This document shows, in pieces, positions 45,637-55,687 of a DNA stretch of 64,000 bases; within the stretch, counting starts at the first letter, position 1, and every line of letters begins with the position of its first letter. The translations under genes were made by a program, and so were the position numbers. Source of the DNA: Nostoc punctiforme NIES-2108 (GTDB taxonomy: Bacteria > Cyanobacteriota > Cyanobacteriia > Cyanobacteriales > Nostocaceae); contig LXQE01000029.1 of assembly GCA_003326195.1 (NCBI GenBank), positions 460,639 to 524,638 of the forward strand. Reading direction: 5' to 3'. The notes beneath the pieces were generated by a model. The model saw only the letters and a program-made list of their open reading frames with translations. It was not told where the DNA came from and searched no databases.

Positions 45637-46158
45637 ATGGCACAAGCAGTAGATGCATCAAAGAATCTTCCCAGCGATCCCAGAAATCGGGAAGTTGTTT
45701 TTCCCGCATTTGGCGATCCACAGATAGGCAACCTAGAAACCCCGGTTAATTCTTCTCCCTTGGTCAAGGGGTTTATTAATAATTTACCTGCCTATCGCCC
45801 AGGTCTGGCTCCTGCTAGACGTGGTTTAGAAGTTGGTATGGCTCATGGTTACTGGCTATTTGGCCCCTTTGCCAAATTGGGTCCACTGCGGGACACAGAT
45901 AATGCTAACTTAGCTGGGTTACTCGCAGCCATTGGTTTAGTTGTAGTTCTCACCGGCGCTCTATCGCTGTATGCCAATAGCAATCCGCCCAAAGCACTTC
46001 CTAGTGTTACCGTACCCAAGCCTCCAGCAGATGCTTTTAACTCTAAAGAAAGCTGGAACAACTTCGGCAGTTCTTTCTTGATTGGTGGTATTGGTGGTGC
46101 AGTAGTTGCTTACTTTTTGACTAGTAATTTGGCACTAATTCAAGGTCTATTTGGTTAA
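45637..46158 (+). CDS. psaL: Photosystem I reaction centre subunit XI
   Basis: PsaL, 173 aa, forms the trimer or tetramer contact of photosystem I. It has the N-terminal SDPRNREVVFPAFGDPQIGNL, the stromal SPLVKGFINNLPAYRPGL with chlorophyll-binding surroundings, three helices, and the C-terminus FLTSNLALIQGLFG. The gene follows psaJ after 276 bp, with its own AT-rich leader, so it is likely transcribed separately. The close psaF-psaJ-psaL cluster is known in Nostocales, where photosystem I tetramers occur; whether this protein supports tetramers cannot be read here. Confidence 0.98.
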   Translation: MAQAVDASKNLPSDPRNREVVFPAFGDPQIGNLETPVNSSPLVKGFINNLPAYRPGLAPARRGLEVGMAHGYWLFGPFAKLGPLRDTDNANLAGLLAAIGLVVVLTGALSLYANSNPPKALPSVTVPKPPADAFNSKESWNNFGSSFLIGGIGGAVVAYFLTSNLALIQGLFG

Positions 46159-46181
46159 TTACTAGGAATTTTTGGTTAATT

Positions 46182-46237
46182 ACTAGGAGTTAGGAGTTAG
46201 GAGTTTAAATTCATAACTTCTAACTCTTAACTCCTAA
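46182..46237. repeat. Inverted heptad repeat between psaL and gmk
   Basis: GAGTTAGGAGTTAGGAGTTT with its inverse AACTTCTAACTCTTAACTCC forms a hairpin between convergent genes and could end transcription from both. The psaL stop region just before it is duplicated: TGGTTAATTACTAGGA occurs twice in tandem at about 46152-46187. Confidence 0.75.
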
Positions 46238-46238
46238 T

Positions 46239-46862
46239 TTATTTAAACAAAACAGCTTCAATATCATTTAAAGCAGTTTCAAAATCGTCATTAACGATTC
46301 TAATATCAAATTCATCTGCGGCTTGAATTTCTTCTTGGGCGCGGAGCAGACGACGAGCGATCGCTTCTTCAGAGTCTTGGGCACGAGAGCGTATTCGTTT
46401 CTCTAATTCATCAAAGGAAGGCGGTAAAATAAAAATGCTGAGGGCACTGGGGAAGGAAGCACGAATTTGTCTTGCCCCTTCTAGTTCAATTTCCAGCACT
46501 ACCAACTTACCGGAATGAATTTGGTTAAGTACAGCTTCACGGGGTGTGCCGTAATAGTTACCAGCAAATTCTGCCCATTCTAAAAATTCACCTTCAGTAA
46601 CTAATTGCTCAAACTTACTGCGGTTGATGAAGTAATAACTTTTGCCATCGATTTCCCCTGGACGGGGAGAACGAGTTGTCACGGATACGGAATAATAGAG
46701 TTCTGGATGACGCTCTAGGAGCGATCGCATTAAAGTGCCTTTACCGACCCCACTGGGGCCAGTTAAAACGATTAACCTGCCTAAATGTAAGCATTCTTCG
46801 GTAGTCGCACTACTCTGGATGGGTAAAACTGGCATCATCCCTTCAACCTGTGAATCAATCAA
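46239..46862 (-). CDS. gmk: Guanylate kinase
   Basis: Guanylate kinase, 207 aa, phosphorylates GMP to GDP. The core starts at about residue 28 with the P-loop [14 protein letters not shown], then [20 protein letters not shown] for GMP binding and [15 protein letters not shown]. The first 25 residues are a variable extension; ATGs at about residues 9-10 could also be the start. The remA-like gene lies directly upstream in the same direction, an arrangement also seen in Firmicutes. Confidence 0.96.
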   Translation of the reverse strand: MIDSQVEGMMPVLPIQSSATTEECLHLGRLIVLTGPSGVGKGTLMRSLLERHPELYYSVSVTTRSPRPGEIDGKSYYFINRSKFEQLVTEGEFLEWAEFAGNYYGTPREAVLNQIHSGKLVVLEIELEGARQIRASFPSALSIFILPPSFDELEKRIRSRAQDSEEAIARRLLRAQEEIQAADEFDIRIVNDDFETALNDIEAVLFK

Positions 46863-47004
46863 TACATATTATTCATTAGTCTTGTGTTCCTGGTCTAGTC
46901 CACTGGTGACTAAAGAATTTGTAGCAAGAGTGACAGAAAATTTGTCTAATTCACATAGTACTACCGATACGGTGCAAAGAGGAGTGGGAAAAACCCACTG
47001 CTAG

Positions 47005-47271
47005 TCAATTATCTACAGTTTGATGCTCGCGAGAAATCACAAAGCGATTTGCTACCGTTTCCGGCTGAATCGCTGACAGAATTACGTGGCTGGAATCAGT
47101 GATAATTACAGCCCTAGTCCGACGACCGTAAGTTGCATCAATCAGTTGACCTCTGTCCCGTGCATCGGTAATAATCCGCTTAATCGGGGCAGACTCTGGA
47201 CTGACAATGGCAACGACTCGGTTGGCAGACACGATGTTACCAAAGCCGATGTTGATTAACTGAATGTCCAT
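47005..47271 (-). CDS. remA: RemA/DUF370-family regulator
   Basis: An 88-aa protein from the ATG at 47271 ([20 protein letters not shown]); an upstream start would add 22 residues with no family match. The RemA/YlzA signature is complete: [21 protein letters not shown], then [20 protein letters not shown] and [13 protein letters not shown]. In Bacillus this protein forms octameric rings that bind DNA and activate matrix genes. Its role in cyanobacteria is not known to me. It is placed just upstream of gmk. Confidence 0.92.
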   Translation of the reverse strand: MDIQLINIGFGNIVSANRVVAIVSPESAPIKRIITDARDRGQLIDATYGRRTRAVIITDSSHVILSAIQPETVANRFVISREHQTVDN

Positions 47272-47894
47272 AAAAAAACTGACGCTAAACGCGGTTTGAT
47301 AAAGCTTGAAATAAACTTCTTTCCATGTTATCGCCAAAAAACGGGAGTTACAACGCTTAAATTCAAGCCAATCTGCGTTTTTAAATAATGTCTGCTTCTT
47401 TTAGCTATTTATTAGCTATTTTTACTAAAAATCTTCCTAAAGATACAGGCAAAATCATACTGATACAAGCTAACTAGGTGATGTATCTTCATCAAATGAA
47501 CTAGTAACGCAAGGCGAATTCAAAATTCATAATGACACTTGCGGACTCGCTAAAAAAAATCAAAATGAATACAGTGTAGGCATTTTAATGATTTTAAATA
47601 GGGGTTTATTTAAGCCACGCTGCAAAAAGTTAGCTTATCTTTAACAAAGGGCTATGCTGCGCCAGAGCATTTCTAAGGAAGTAATAACTTTCGAGCTTGT
47701 GTTTTTGTTCATTACCCAATCTTTCAATCTCCTCAATCAAATAATCCCAATCAAAATGCTCGAAATTTCGTTCTGGTAATTATTTCAATGTAGTTTCTAA
47801 CCACAAGTTATAATCCTATTTATCGAGAATTTGAGTGAAGATTTTTAGACATTACTTAATATTCTTCTAATTGGCGAAGATTGAAAATTAGGTT
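47272..47894. other. Intergenic region with a DUF29 relic
   Basis: About 620 bases: the remA promoter region and, at 47630-47852, a decayed DUF29-like gene. Nothing further recognised. Confidence 0.5.
47630..47852 (-). pseudogene. DUF29-like gene relic
   Basis: The minus strand starts with ATG at 47852 (MSKNLHSN), then, after a frameshift, reads DYNLWLETTLK, stop, LPERNFEHFDWDYLIEEIER and LGNEQKHKLESYY. This is the N-terminal half of DUF29-family proteins (typically YNLWLETT..LRE..F..LDW.NLIEEIE.LG). It has an in-frame stop and no C-terminal half, so it is dead. Intact DUF29 genes are numerous in Nostocales. Confidence 0.78.
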
Positions 47895-48575
47895 TTATTG
47901 ACGTAAACTTCCAGCTTCACAATCCCGCAACCAAGCTTTAACCCCTTGGGCAACAGTACCGTTACTACTATTGCGTGGTGGAGATAGCGGCTGCTGTTGT
48001 GAATAGGAACCAGCTTGAGAAAACATCATCACTAGTTGCCAACCACTTTGAGTTTTAGTCAATAACAACCAGTGAAATTGTTGTAATTCGACAACTTTCT
48101 TACCTATGTACTGCCGCTCTAAGGTAGTAAAGAAAACTTGCTCAACTCCTGATGCAGCACTTTTAGACGCATCTGCACTATATTCTTCAAGGTTAAGGGG
48201 CAGAGGAGTAAACTCAGGTTTTCCTGCCACAAGCATATAACTGTAAACCTCACTGCTTCTACTGAGGCGGCGGGCGCGTTGACTAGCGCGATTGGTATAA
48301 CTAGGTAATTTTTGCAGTAGCTGTATAGTTAATGTTTCTAAATTTTGTTCAGAACACAAAGACTTCGCGCCACTGTTGACATTTTCCCTTTCTGCTAGCG
48401 CCGAAGGTTTAGGGGTGGGGTTTATCGAGAAGGCTGGGTAAACAAAGCTATTTGATACTACAACCCAGAAGCCACAAGCCAAAAGGAAACTATAATTTTT
48501 CTGACTGAGCGAAGAGGCAAGATTGTTCTCCCCTACACCCTGTACTCTGAGTGTCTCACTGACTCTTAGCTTCAT
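47895..48575 (-). CDS. Hypothetical exported protein
   Basis: A 226-aa protein of unknown function. A hydrophobic stretch at about residues 28-50 ([22 protein letters not shown]) after a polar lead acts as signal or anchor. The rest is soluble: [32 protein letters not shown], a beta-rich part ending [18 protein letters not shown], and a final Cys near the C-terminus (LRDCEAGS). Its ATG overlaps the pyrF stop by four bases, so it is translationally coupled to pyrF, but no functional link is evident. Confidence 0.75.
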   Translation of the reverse strand: MKLRVSETLRVQGVGENNLASSLSQKNYSFLLACGFWVVVSNSFVYPAFSINPTPKPSALAERENVNSGAKSLCSEQNLETLTIQLLQKLPSYTNRASQRARRLSRSSEVYSYMLVAGKPEFTPLPLNLEEYSADASKSAASGVEQVFFTTLERQYIGKKVVELQQFHWLLLTKTQSGWQLVMMFSQAGSYSQQQPLSPPRNSSNGTVAQGVKAWLRDCEAGSLRQ

Positions 48576-49303
48576 GCCACCGTGGTTAACTCCTCAGAAA
48601 TCCTCTTCCAAGCTAACTCAGGCTCAGTAGCAGCGGTGATGGGACGCCCAATCACTAGATAATCTGCACCGGCAATAATTGCTTGGGCTGGAGTGAGCGA
48701 TCGCTTTTGATCGCCTTTATCTGCCCAAGTTGGTCTAACTCCCGGACAAACTAGCAAAAAGTCATTTCCACAAGTTTGTCGTAGCTGTGCCACCTCTTGA
48801 GGCGAACAAACTACCCCATCCAAACCAGATTCCTGAGCCAGCAAGGCCATTTCTAGAGTGTATTCTGGCAATTCTAAGGGTATTTTTAAATCAAATGCCA
48901 ACTGCCGAGCAGAAATGCTCGTTAGCAAAGTAATCGCAATTAACTTTGGTGGCTCTACACCTGCTTTTGCAGCCCCTTCCTGTGCTGCCTCAGTTGCTGC
49001 TGTTAGGGCATCTCTACCAGCAGTAGCATGAATTGTCAGTAAATCCACCCCATATCTAGCTGCACTCCGGCAAGCACCAGCAACGGTATTGGGGATATCA
49101 TCAAACTTTAAATCCAAGAAAATGCGCTTTTGCCGAGACTTTAACACTTCCAGAATTTTCGGGCCAGTGCTGGTAAACAACTCTAAACCGACTTTCCAGA
49201 AAGTAACTTGCGGTAGCCGATCAATAAGAGCGATCGCAGCTTGTTCATCCGGCACATCCAAAGCCACAATAACTCGTTGTTCTACCTGTTCTCTATTCCC
49301 CAT
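48572..49303 (-). CDS. pyrF: Orotidine 5'-phosphate decarboxylase
   Basis: OMP decarboxylase, 243 aa, last step of UMP synthesis. It starts [18 protein letters not shown]; the catalytic motif [13 protein letters not shown] has the Asp-Lys-Asp array; the phosphate loop is [11 protein letters not shown]. It is the group I bacterial type. It sits 14 bp after tyrS and overlaps the hypothetical exported gene, so the three form an operon. Confidence 0.97.
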   Translation of the reverse strand: MGNREQVEQRVIVALDVPDEQAAIALIDRLPQVTFWKVGLELFTSTGPKILEVLKSRQKRIFLDLKFDDIPNTVAGACRSAARYGVDLLTIHATAGRDALTAATEAAQEGAAKAGVEPPKLIAITLLTSISARQLAFDLKIPLELPEYTLEMALLAQESGLDGVVCSPQEVAQLRQTCGNDFLLVCPGVRPTWADKGDQKRSLTPAQAIIAGADYLVIGRPITAATEPELAWKRISEELTTVA

Positions 49304-49317
49304 TCCCTACTCCCCAT

Positions 49318-50640
49318 TTAAGGTACTAAGCGCACAAATTTATTTTTCCCAACTTGTAAAACTTTACCTTGTAATTCACCAGGAGCATCGAAAGTAGTAT
49401 CAGCATCGGTAATGCGATCGCCATCTAGGCGCACTCCACCCTCTTGAATTTTCCGCTTTCCTTCTCCCGTACTTTTGCACAAGCCAGTGACATTGAGAAT
49501 ATACGCTAACTTAGTAGGAAATTGCTGCACGCCAGCTAGAGAAAATTCTGGAACAGCACCTTCTTTACCGCCACTTTGGGCTGCTTCTTTCGCCTCTTGG
49601 GCTGCTTGTTCACCGTGGTACTGTTTGACAACTTCCCATGCTAAAAGTGTTTGGCGATCGCGGGGATTTTCTGGCAGTTGATCTAAAGGTAAATCCGTCA
49701 ACAGTTCAAAATACTGTTCTAGGAGATTATCGGGAACTCCTTGCAACTTTTGATACTTTTGTCCTGGGTGTTCTGACAATCCGATATAATTACCTAAAGA
49801 CTTAGACATTTTTTGCACGCCATCCGTGCCAATCAAAATGGGCAGCAGCATACCAAATTGCGGCTTTTGACCAAAATGGCGCTGCAAATCTCTGCCTACA
49901 GCAATATTAAATTTCTGATCGGTGCCACCTAATTCCACATCTGCCTCAACTGCAACTGAATCAAAACCTTGCATTAACGGGTACAGGAACTCATGGATAA
50001 AAATTGGATTCTCTTTTTTATAGCGATCGGCAAATCCTTCTTTCGCTAACATCTGCCCCACCGTCATCGTAGAGAGTAACTCCAAAATTTTCTCTAAGTT
50101 TAGCCCAGAGAGCCATTCGGAGTTATAGCGCACCTCTAACCTTCCTGGTGTGTCAAAATCCAAGATAGGACGTACTTGATCTAGATAAGTCTGAGCATTT
50201 TTAGCTACGTCTACTTCTGTAAGCTGACGACGCACTTCAGATTTACCAGTTGGATCGCCAATACGTGCTGTAAAATCACCAATGATTAAAACTGCTGTAT
50301 GACCTGCATCTTGAAATCCTCGCAGTTTTCGTACTGGTATGCTATGACCTAAATGAATATCAGTACCAGTAGGGTCAATCCCTAATTTTACCCTTAAAGG
50401 TTGGTTTGTAGTTAGTAAGAACCTTTCTAGACTTTCGCTGTTAACATCAACTGATTGTGGGAATACTTCTACTACACCACGACGCAACCAAGCAAATTCT
50501 TGGGTTATTCCAAGAGATTCATTATTAGCTATGTTTTGCACACTAGAAGTTAAGTTGGTTATAAACACTTGCAATTTATCCACTTTCTCATCTGCCAGAC
50601 TACTATAATTGCAAAAAACTAACCGCCTTGCTTCACCCAA
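49318..50640 (-). CDS. tyrS: Tyrosyl-tRNA synthetase
   Basis: TyrRS of the long bacterial class. It has the class I HIGH-like motif in [12 protein letters not shown], the tyrosine pocket with [13 protein letters not shown], the KMSKS motif exact in [13 protein letters not shown], and a C-terminal S4-like tRNA-binding domain ([17 protein letters not shown]). The TTG at 50640 gives 440 aa, longer than usual at the N-terminus; conserved sequence starts near EFAWLRRG (about residue 47), so a GTG or TTG further in, for example the GTG at VQNIANNE, may be the real start. First gene of the tyrS-pyrF operon, divergent from the PBP gene. Confidence 0.95.
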   Translation of the reverse strand: MGEARRLVFCNYSSLADEKVDKLQVFITNLTSSVQNIANNESLGITQEFAWLRRGVVEVFPQSVDVNSESLERFLLTTNQPLRVKLGIDPTGTDIHLGHSIPVRKLRGFQDAGHTAVLIIGDFTARIGDPTGKSEVRRQLTEVDVAKNAQTYLDQVRPILDFDTPGRLEVRYNSEWLSGLNLEKILELLSTMTVGQMLAKEGFADRYKKENPIFIHEFLYPLMQGFDSVAVEADVELGGTDQKFNIAVGRDLQRHFGQKPQFGMLLPILIGTDGVQKMSKSLGNYIGLSEHPGQKYQKLQGVPDNLLEQYFELLTDLPLDQLPENPRDRQTLLAWEVVKQYHGEQAAQEAKEAAQSGGKEGAVPEFSLAGVQQFPTKLAYILNVTGLCKSTGEGKRKIQEGGVRLDGDRITDADTTFDAPGELQGKVLQVGKNKFVRLVP

Positions 50641-50681
50641 TCAATTACAGTTAAATTTACAAGTGAGGAAGTGAAATAGCC

Positions 50682-52607
50682 GTGTCGTCGTCTAGGACTT
50701 TTGAAGATAAACAGCCACAGCGTCGGGCTTCATCAGGTTTTGAGTTTTTGAAAGGAGTCGGTCAGGTAACTGGCGGTACTCTCCTCTCAATCACCATGCT
50801 GGCAAGTTCCATTGTAGCCGGAGGACTGGTTGGTTTAGCCATCAGTTTCCGTAATTTGCCAGATGTGAGACAGCTACGTAACTTCTTTCCCTCAGAAACG
50901 ACTTACATTTATGACGTTAAGGGCAAACTCTTAACGAGTATTCACGGGGAAGCCAACCGGGAAGTCGTACCCCTGGATAGAATTTCTCCGAACTTAAAAC
51001 GGGCGGTATTAGCAAGTGAAGATAGTCACTTCTACGATCACCACGGTATTAACCCCACTGGTGTTGGCCGGGCTATAGTAGTTAACGCTGTAGCAGGTGG
51101 AGTCAAAGAGGGTGGCTCCACTGTTACTATGCAACTGGTAAAAAACCTGTTTTTGTCTCAAAAGCGTGCCTTTACCCGCAAGTTAGCGGAGGCCGTGCTG
51201 GCAATCAGGTTAGAGCAAATTCTCACTAAAGACCAAATATTAGAAATGTACCTCAATCAAGTTTATTGGGGTCATAACAATTATGGTGTACAAACGGCAG
51301 CCCGCAGTTACTTTAATAAGTCATCAGAATATTTAAGCTTGGGTGAGTCAGCAATGATGGCGGGTTTGATCCAAGCACCAGAAGAATTCAGCCCCTTTGT
51401 GAGCATGAAGCTGGCAAAACAGAAACAAAAAGAAGTGCTGGGGCGGATGCTGGAATTAAACTGGATCAACCAGTCAGAGTACGACAATGCCCTCAAACAG
51501 GAAATCAAACTTGGTAGAATCAAATCTTTTCAAGGTAGTGCCCTACCTTATGTAACCAACACCGTAGCGCAGGAATTGGCTAAGAAGTTTGGGCGGGAGA
51601 CACTACTCAAAGGTGGGATGCGGGTGCAAACGACAGTTGATGCCAACTTCCAAATCATGGCTGAGGAAACCGTTACGAAGTGGCATAAAACACTTCTGGG
51701 GCAAGGATTATCTAAGAATCAAATGGCCCTGGTGGCAATTGATCCGCGCACACATTTTATCAAAGCACTGGTGGGTGGTATAGATCCTAAAACCAGTGAA
51801 TTCAATCGTGCAACTCAATCTCAGCGCCAGCCCGGATCTTCTTTTAAACCGTTTGTATACTATACTGCTTTTGCTACTGGTAAATATGGGCCAGACTCAA
51901 CGGTGGTAGATTCTCCAGTTAGCTATCGAGATGGTAACGGTTGGTACTTTCCCAGAAATTACGATGGCGGTTTTAGTGGAGCTATGCCAATCCGCAGAGC
52001 TTTAGCCCAATCGCGCAACATTCCGGTGATCAAGATTGGTAAGGCTGTGGGGATGAATAGAGTCATAGAAACGTGTCGTACCTTGGGCATTATGAGTCCA
52101 ATGGAACCTGTGACTTCCTTACCACTTGGTGCAATTGGTGTCACTCCTCTGGAAATGGCAAGTGCTTATGCTACCTTTGCTAATTATGGCTGGCAATCTC
52201 CACCAACTGTAATTGCCCGTGTCACCGATAGTAGTGGTAACGTGTTGCTAGATAACACCCCTAAACCACAGCTAGTTCTCGATCCTTGGGCATCAGCCGC
52301 AATTTTAGATGTGATGCGATCAGTAATCACTGAAGGTACAGGTAAAGGTGCTGCTCTCGGTCGCCCAGCCGCAGGGAAAACGGGAACAACATCATCAGAG
52401 AAAGATATTTGGTTTGTTGGGACTGTGCCACAGTTGACAACTGCTGTCTGGGTAGGGAGAGATGACAACAGACAATTAGCTGACCATGCCACAGGTGGTG
52501 TTATGGTTGCTCCCATTTGGAAAGATTTTATGGAGAAGGCACTTAAGAACGTACCCGTAGAAAACTTCAAGCCACCTTCCCAGTTTTCTCGTCCCAAATC
52601 ACAATAA
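50682..52607 (+). CDS. Class A penicillin-binding protein (PBP1a-like)
   Basis: Bifunctional peptidoglycan synthase, 641 aa, from a GTG at 50682 preceded by GAGGAAG. After a cytoplasmic tail, one helix (about 33-53) anchors it. The GT51 transglycosylase has the catalytic Glu113 in SEDSHFYDHHG and GGSTVTMQLVKN. The transpeptidase has the Ser-x-x-Lys in PGSSFKPF (about 386), SRN, and KTGTT (about 566). All catalytic motifs are intact. Filamentous cyanobacteria carry several such PBPs; the exact one cannot be named from the sequence. Confidence 0.95.
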   Translation: MSSSRTFEDKQPQRRASSGFEFLKGVGQVTGGTLLSITMLASSIVAGGLVGLAISFRNLPDVRQLRNFFPSETTYIYDVKGKLLTSIHGEANREVVPLDRISPNLKRAVLASEDSHFYDHHGINPTGVGRAIVVNAVAGGVKEGGSTVTMQLVKNLFLSQKRAFTRKLAEAVLAIRLEQILTKDQILEMYLNQVYWGHNNYGVQTAARSYFNKSSEYLSLGESAMMAGLIQAPEEFSPFVSMKLAKQKQKEVLGRMLELNWINQSEYDNALKQEIKLGRIKSFQGSALPYVTNTVAQELAKKFGRETLLKGGMRVQTTVDANFQIMAEETVTKWHKTLLGQGLSKNQMALVAIDPRTHFIKALVGGIDPKTSEFNRATQSQRQPGSSFKPFVYYTAFATGKYGPDSTVVDSPVSYRDGNGWYFPRNYDGGFSGAMPIRRALAQSRNIPVIKIGKAVGMNRVIETCRTLGIMSPMEPVTSLPLGAIGVTPLEMASAYATFANYGWQSPPTVIARVTDSSGNVLLDNTPKPQLVLDPWASAAILDVMRSVITEGTGKGAALGRPAAGKTGTTSSEKDIWFVGTVPQLTTAVWVGRDDNRQLADHATGGVMVAPIWKDFMEKALKNVPVENFKPPSQFSRPKSQ

Positions 52608-52715
52608 TTTAATTTTAGATTTTGAGTTTTGGATTGCCAATGAATCCAATATATGTCTGGGAAAGTTGGAGCGCCGACTTGCGGCGATCTGACTTTCCGC
52701 AAAATCTAAAATTGA

Positions 52716-53039
52716 CTAGGGCTGTTTTTCTAGCTCGGCTTTCATCCGTTCTAAAGTGAGGTGCATTTGGTCAAACATTTGTTGCGGGGTGACACCGAAC
52801 TGACCTAATTGCGTTTTCAGTTGTTCTACTGTCATTTGTGCCATGAAATCTTCTGATAGCTCGAAGCGCTTCATAAAGATGCGGTACCGATCCATCATGG
52901 TTTCCATTTGCTCAATAAACAGCTTTTTGCCATCGCGGTCAAATTTGCCGTAGCTGTTGCCAAGCTTGATCAGCGCTTGATAATCCTCAAACAGCTGTTT
53001 TGCTTCTTGCTGAACTATTTCAGAATCGAAGAATCCCAT
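52716..53039 (-). CDS. DUF1825 family protein
   Basis: A 107-aa helical protein, MGFFDSEIVQQEAKQLFEDY at the start, with YGKFDRDGKKLFIEQME in the middle and TLERMKAELEKQP at the end. This pattern matches DUF1825, a small family conserved in nearly all cyanobacteria. It is charged, has no membrane helix and no Cys, and is probably a helical bundle. Its function is not known. It is convergent with the PBP gene. Confidence 0.93.
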   Translation of the reverse strand: MGFFDSEIVQQEAKQLFEDYQALIKLGNSYGKFDRDGKKLFIEQMETMMDRYRIFMKRFELSEDFMAQMTVEQLKTQLGQFGVTPQQMFDQMHLTLERMKAELEKQP

Positions 53040-53165
53040 AATGCTTATATTAAACTGAGTGCCCAGACTCAGTAGCTTAATAGTTTTACTTCTATTTATT
53101 ATTTTAGTCTAGGGAAGTAATCTAGTCACGAAGCTTCGGTTTTGGTACGGTTTGTTACCGAAATT

Positions 53166-54098
53166 TCAACACTTGACTTGAGAAGGTTTCCCCTTGTTAA
53201 ATCGACTTAATAAAGCCGCGATACTCAGAGCTTTAGCTATTGATTTAGGATTAGTATTTTCGCCCGGTTCAATTTTCAGTCTGGTAGCGTATTTCAAAGC
53301 TAGTGAATCTTGCGGGTTAAGTTTTAATGCTTGACGGATGTAAACCCTGGCCATCCCGATAAATTTCTGTTTTAGATGTACTAAACCCAATAAGGCATAA
53401 TAGTCGCTGTTATTTGGCTCTAACTTGATGGCATCGCGCAGTTCTTGCACAGCTAGGGCCCAATTGGCTAGCCTGACGTACTCAATAGCTCGCTGGTAGT
53501 GACGTTGAGCGTAGTTTGTCAAAACTGGTTCGACATTAGTTTTTTCATCTAATGTTAATTCAACTGGCTTTACTTCTATTTTAGGAATGATGCGAACGGG
53601 TTTTTGTGGTAGAAACAAGTCAGGTTTATGCAACTGTAAGTAAACTAAATTCAGTATGCTAATTTGTTGTGTAATTTGATAGAACTGATGGAGTGATTTG
53701 TATTGAGCTTCTGCATAGGAGGCGATCGCTTCTTCGTAAAATAATTCTGCTTGGGGTGCAGACATTTCTATAATTTCCTTAGCTATGGCACTTTGCCCAC
53801 ACAAAGCTTGCTGCTGTAATACTCTTGCGTCCGATCGCAGCATGGCTATGGCAATCAAGCGCTTGTGTCGATTTTTGAGTTGTTCGTAAGCTGGATTGAT
53901 TAAATAGCTAAGTATTGCCGTTGCTAATCCTTCGTCTGAATTGCAGCTTTTAGCATAGCGATCGGGATGTAGCAGCTTCGCTAAAGTGTGATAGCGTTTA
54001 AAAATCTGGCGATCGTCAGCACTCACAGAAATTCCTAGCACAGCGTAAGGATCGCAAAGCTGTTTAAACCATTCTGGCGGTAGGAAGGTCTGTGACAT
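53166..54098 (-). CDS. J-domain protein with C-terminal TPR
   Basis: A 310-aa protein. Residues 15-75 form a DnaJ-type domain (DPYAVLGISVSADDRQIFKR) with the essential HPD motif at 44-46, so it should stimulate a DnaK. A helical middle follows. The C-terminus (about 195-280) has two to three TPR units (AQRHYQRAIEYVRLANWALA, SDYYALLGLVHLKQKF). There is no Gly/Phe region or zinc finger, so it is a class C J-protein, whose TPRs probably choose clients. It stands alone. Confidence 0.92.
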   Translation of the reverse strand: MSQTFLPPEWFKQLCDPYAVLGISVSADDRQIFKRYHTLAKLLHPDRYAKSCNSDEGLATAILSYLINPAYEQLKNRHKRLIAIAMLRSDARVLQQQALCGQSAIAKEIIEMSAPQAELFYEEAIASYAEAQYKSLHQFYQITQQISILNLVYLQLHKPDLFLPQKPVRIIPKIEVKPVELTLDEKTNVEPVLTNYAQRHYQRAIEYVRLANWALAVQELRDAIKLEPNNSDYYALLGLVHLKQKFIGMARVYIRQALKLNPQDSLALKYATRLKIEPGENTNPKSIAKALSIAALLSRFNKGKPSQVKC

Positions 54099-54357
54099 CG
54101 TAGTAGTCTAGATCCGTTAAAAACTTAAAATTAGCATCAAAGCTGAATGCACAGTCATGTGAAACTTACTCAAATTTCTTCAAATATTATTAAATTGTGG
54201 GGCTTACCACCCAAAAGTCGGAAGGGCAAAACGGGGTGGTTGACTAAAATAGACTCATCCGCAAAACATAAATGAGTCAGGGTTTTTGCTGGATACCGAA
54301 AACCGAGTTCTTAATTTGGATAAAGTCGAGCTAAATGAAAGAACATAAATTCAAGTA

Positions 54358-55179
54358 ATGATTACAAAATTTACACCTCAACAACAAGAGTTGATTGCAT
54401 CATATCAGCGAAAATGGAGAGCAATTAGCTTATCAACAGAGCGTATCGACCGCAAACGACTATTAGCTGTACTTGAGGAAGTATATAGTTTGTATCCCGA
54501 AGGTGGCTCAATGCCTGAAGTCATTTTTTTTGAGAGTCCTTATGGTGCTTTTAGTGCTGAGTTGATACTTGCAACAGCTAACTTTAACGGTCTGACTGAT
54601 GATGAGGTAATCAATGAAGTAGCTAGTTTACAAACTCTTAGTGGTGAAGGTCAGATAAGAACTGATTTATGGTTTGATTTGCATATGGATTTCTCTCCAA
54701 ATATCGAAGGGAATCCCCAAATTAATCAGGAGTTTTGGGAATTTTTAACAAAAAATCTTGTAGATGAAATAGGTATGACAATTCATGAACAGTTGTGGAA
54801 AATTTTATGGAATTGGCTTACCGAAAGGTTATGGAGTGAGTTGAAAGATACTCCTAATGCTTATTACTGTTTTTACAATAACTTTATTGATCGTGACTCA
54901 GAATGGGCAAGTTACGCTGGGTTATTCGATTTTTGTATCAACGAACTAAGTTATCAACACGATCAAGAGCAATGGAATGTTTACCAAGCTGTATGTAGTG
55001 AGTGTGGCTGGTGGTTTCTACCATCACCTAGACATTACATAATTTGCGATCGGCCAACAAAATTACTGCTTGACGATAGAGGTAAACTCCATGCTGATGA
55101 AGAGCCTGCAATTCAATTTGCTGATGGTTTTGGCGTATATGCTCGACATGGCGAAATTTATTCAATTTGTTTTCCTTAA
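54358..55179 (+). CDS. DUF6745-like hypothetical protein
   Basis: A 273-aa soluble protein. The opening FTPQQQELIASYQRKWRAI and the C-terminal half, with ECGWWFLPSPRHYIICDRPT and FADGFGVYARHG, resemble from memory DUF6745 proteins, which are common in cyanobacteria and often linked to leucine-rich repeats. The late Cys/Trp-rich ECGWWF segment is the best family marker. No catalytic motif can be named. It is followed closely by a tiny membrane frame and the TM2 gene in the same direction. Confidence 0.72.
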   Translation: MITKFTPQQQELIASYQRKWRAISLSTERIDRKRLLAVLEEVYSLYPEGGSMPEVIFFESPYGAFSAELILATANFNGLTDDEVINEVASLQTLSGEGQIRTDLWFDLHMDFSPNIEGNPQINQEFWEFLTKNLVDEIGMTIHEQLWKILWNWLTERLWSELKDTPNAYYCFYNNFIDRDSEWASYAGLFDFCINELSYQHDQEQWNVYQAVCSECGWWFLPSPRHYIICDRPTKLLLDDRGKLHADEEPAIQFADGFGVYARHGEIYSICFP

Positions 55180-55194
55180 AGCTTAGAGGCAGCC

Positions 55195-55305
55195 ATGCGT
55201 TCTTCTCTACGAGATGCAACGCGAACATTTTTAATTGTTTCTGTGCCTTTTGGCTGTCTTATTGTAGGAACTATGGTATTCGTATATTTATTAGAAATAT
55301 GTTGA
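55195..55305 (+). CDS. Possible 36-aa single-helix membrane protein
   Basis: A small frame with a GAGG ribosome-binding site six bases before its ATG. It encodes a basic head (MRSSLRDATRT) and one helix (FLIVSVPFGCLIVGTMVFVY) with a short tail LLEIC. Its stop overlaps the start of the TM2 gene (ATG at 55299), suggesting translational coupling. The product fits a one-pass membrane micropeptide, but no homologue was recognised. Confidence 0.45.
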   Translation: MRSSLRDATRTFLIVSVPFGCLIVGTMVFVYLLEIC

Positions 55306-55673
55306 CTAAGCGCAAAAGTCGAAGTGTTGCCGCTGTTTTAGCTTTTTCTGGGACGCTGACAATTTCAGGATTACATAAATTCTACTTGGGACAGCCGTTG
55401 TGGGGTGTTTTGTATGTGTTGCTTTCCTGGACACCGATCCCCAAGGTAGCTAGTGCGATTGAGGGAGTTTGGTATTTAGCCCAAGATGAAGAAGCTTTCG
55501 ATCGCAATTTTAATCTAGGCAAGTCAGCAGCGAGAACTTCACAAAAGGCGATTAATCAAGTAGGAGCGATCGCTGACGCAATGCGGGAATTAGATGCTCT
55601 GCGCCAAGATGGACTGATTTCGGAGTATGAATTTGAACAAAAGCGCCGCCAATTGCTAGACCAGATTTCTTGA
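55299..55673 (+). CDS. TM2-domain protein with SHOCT-like tail
   Basis: A 124-aa protein from the ATG at 55299 (MLTKRKSRSVAAVLAFSGTL). Residues 7-60 fit the TM2 domain: two helices joined by GLHKFYLGQPLWGVLYVLL. The C-terminus LDALRQDGLISEYEFEQKRR is a SHOCT-like short domain, common at the ends of bacterial membrane proteins. Between them is a linker with FNLGKSAARTSQ. It overlaps the small membrane frame upstream; the helix-hairpin-helix gene follows 15 bp later. Function unknown. Confidence 0.88.
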   Translation: MLTKRKSRSVAAVLAFSGTLTISGLHKFYLGQPLWGVLYVLLSWTPIPKVASAIEGVWYLAQDEEAFDRNFNLGKSAARTSQKAINQVGAIADAMRELDALRQDGLISEYEFEQKRRQLLDQIS

Positions 55674-55687
55674 GGTAAGCGACAATC

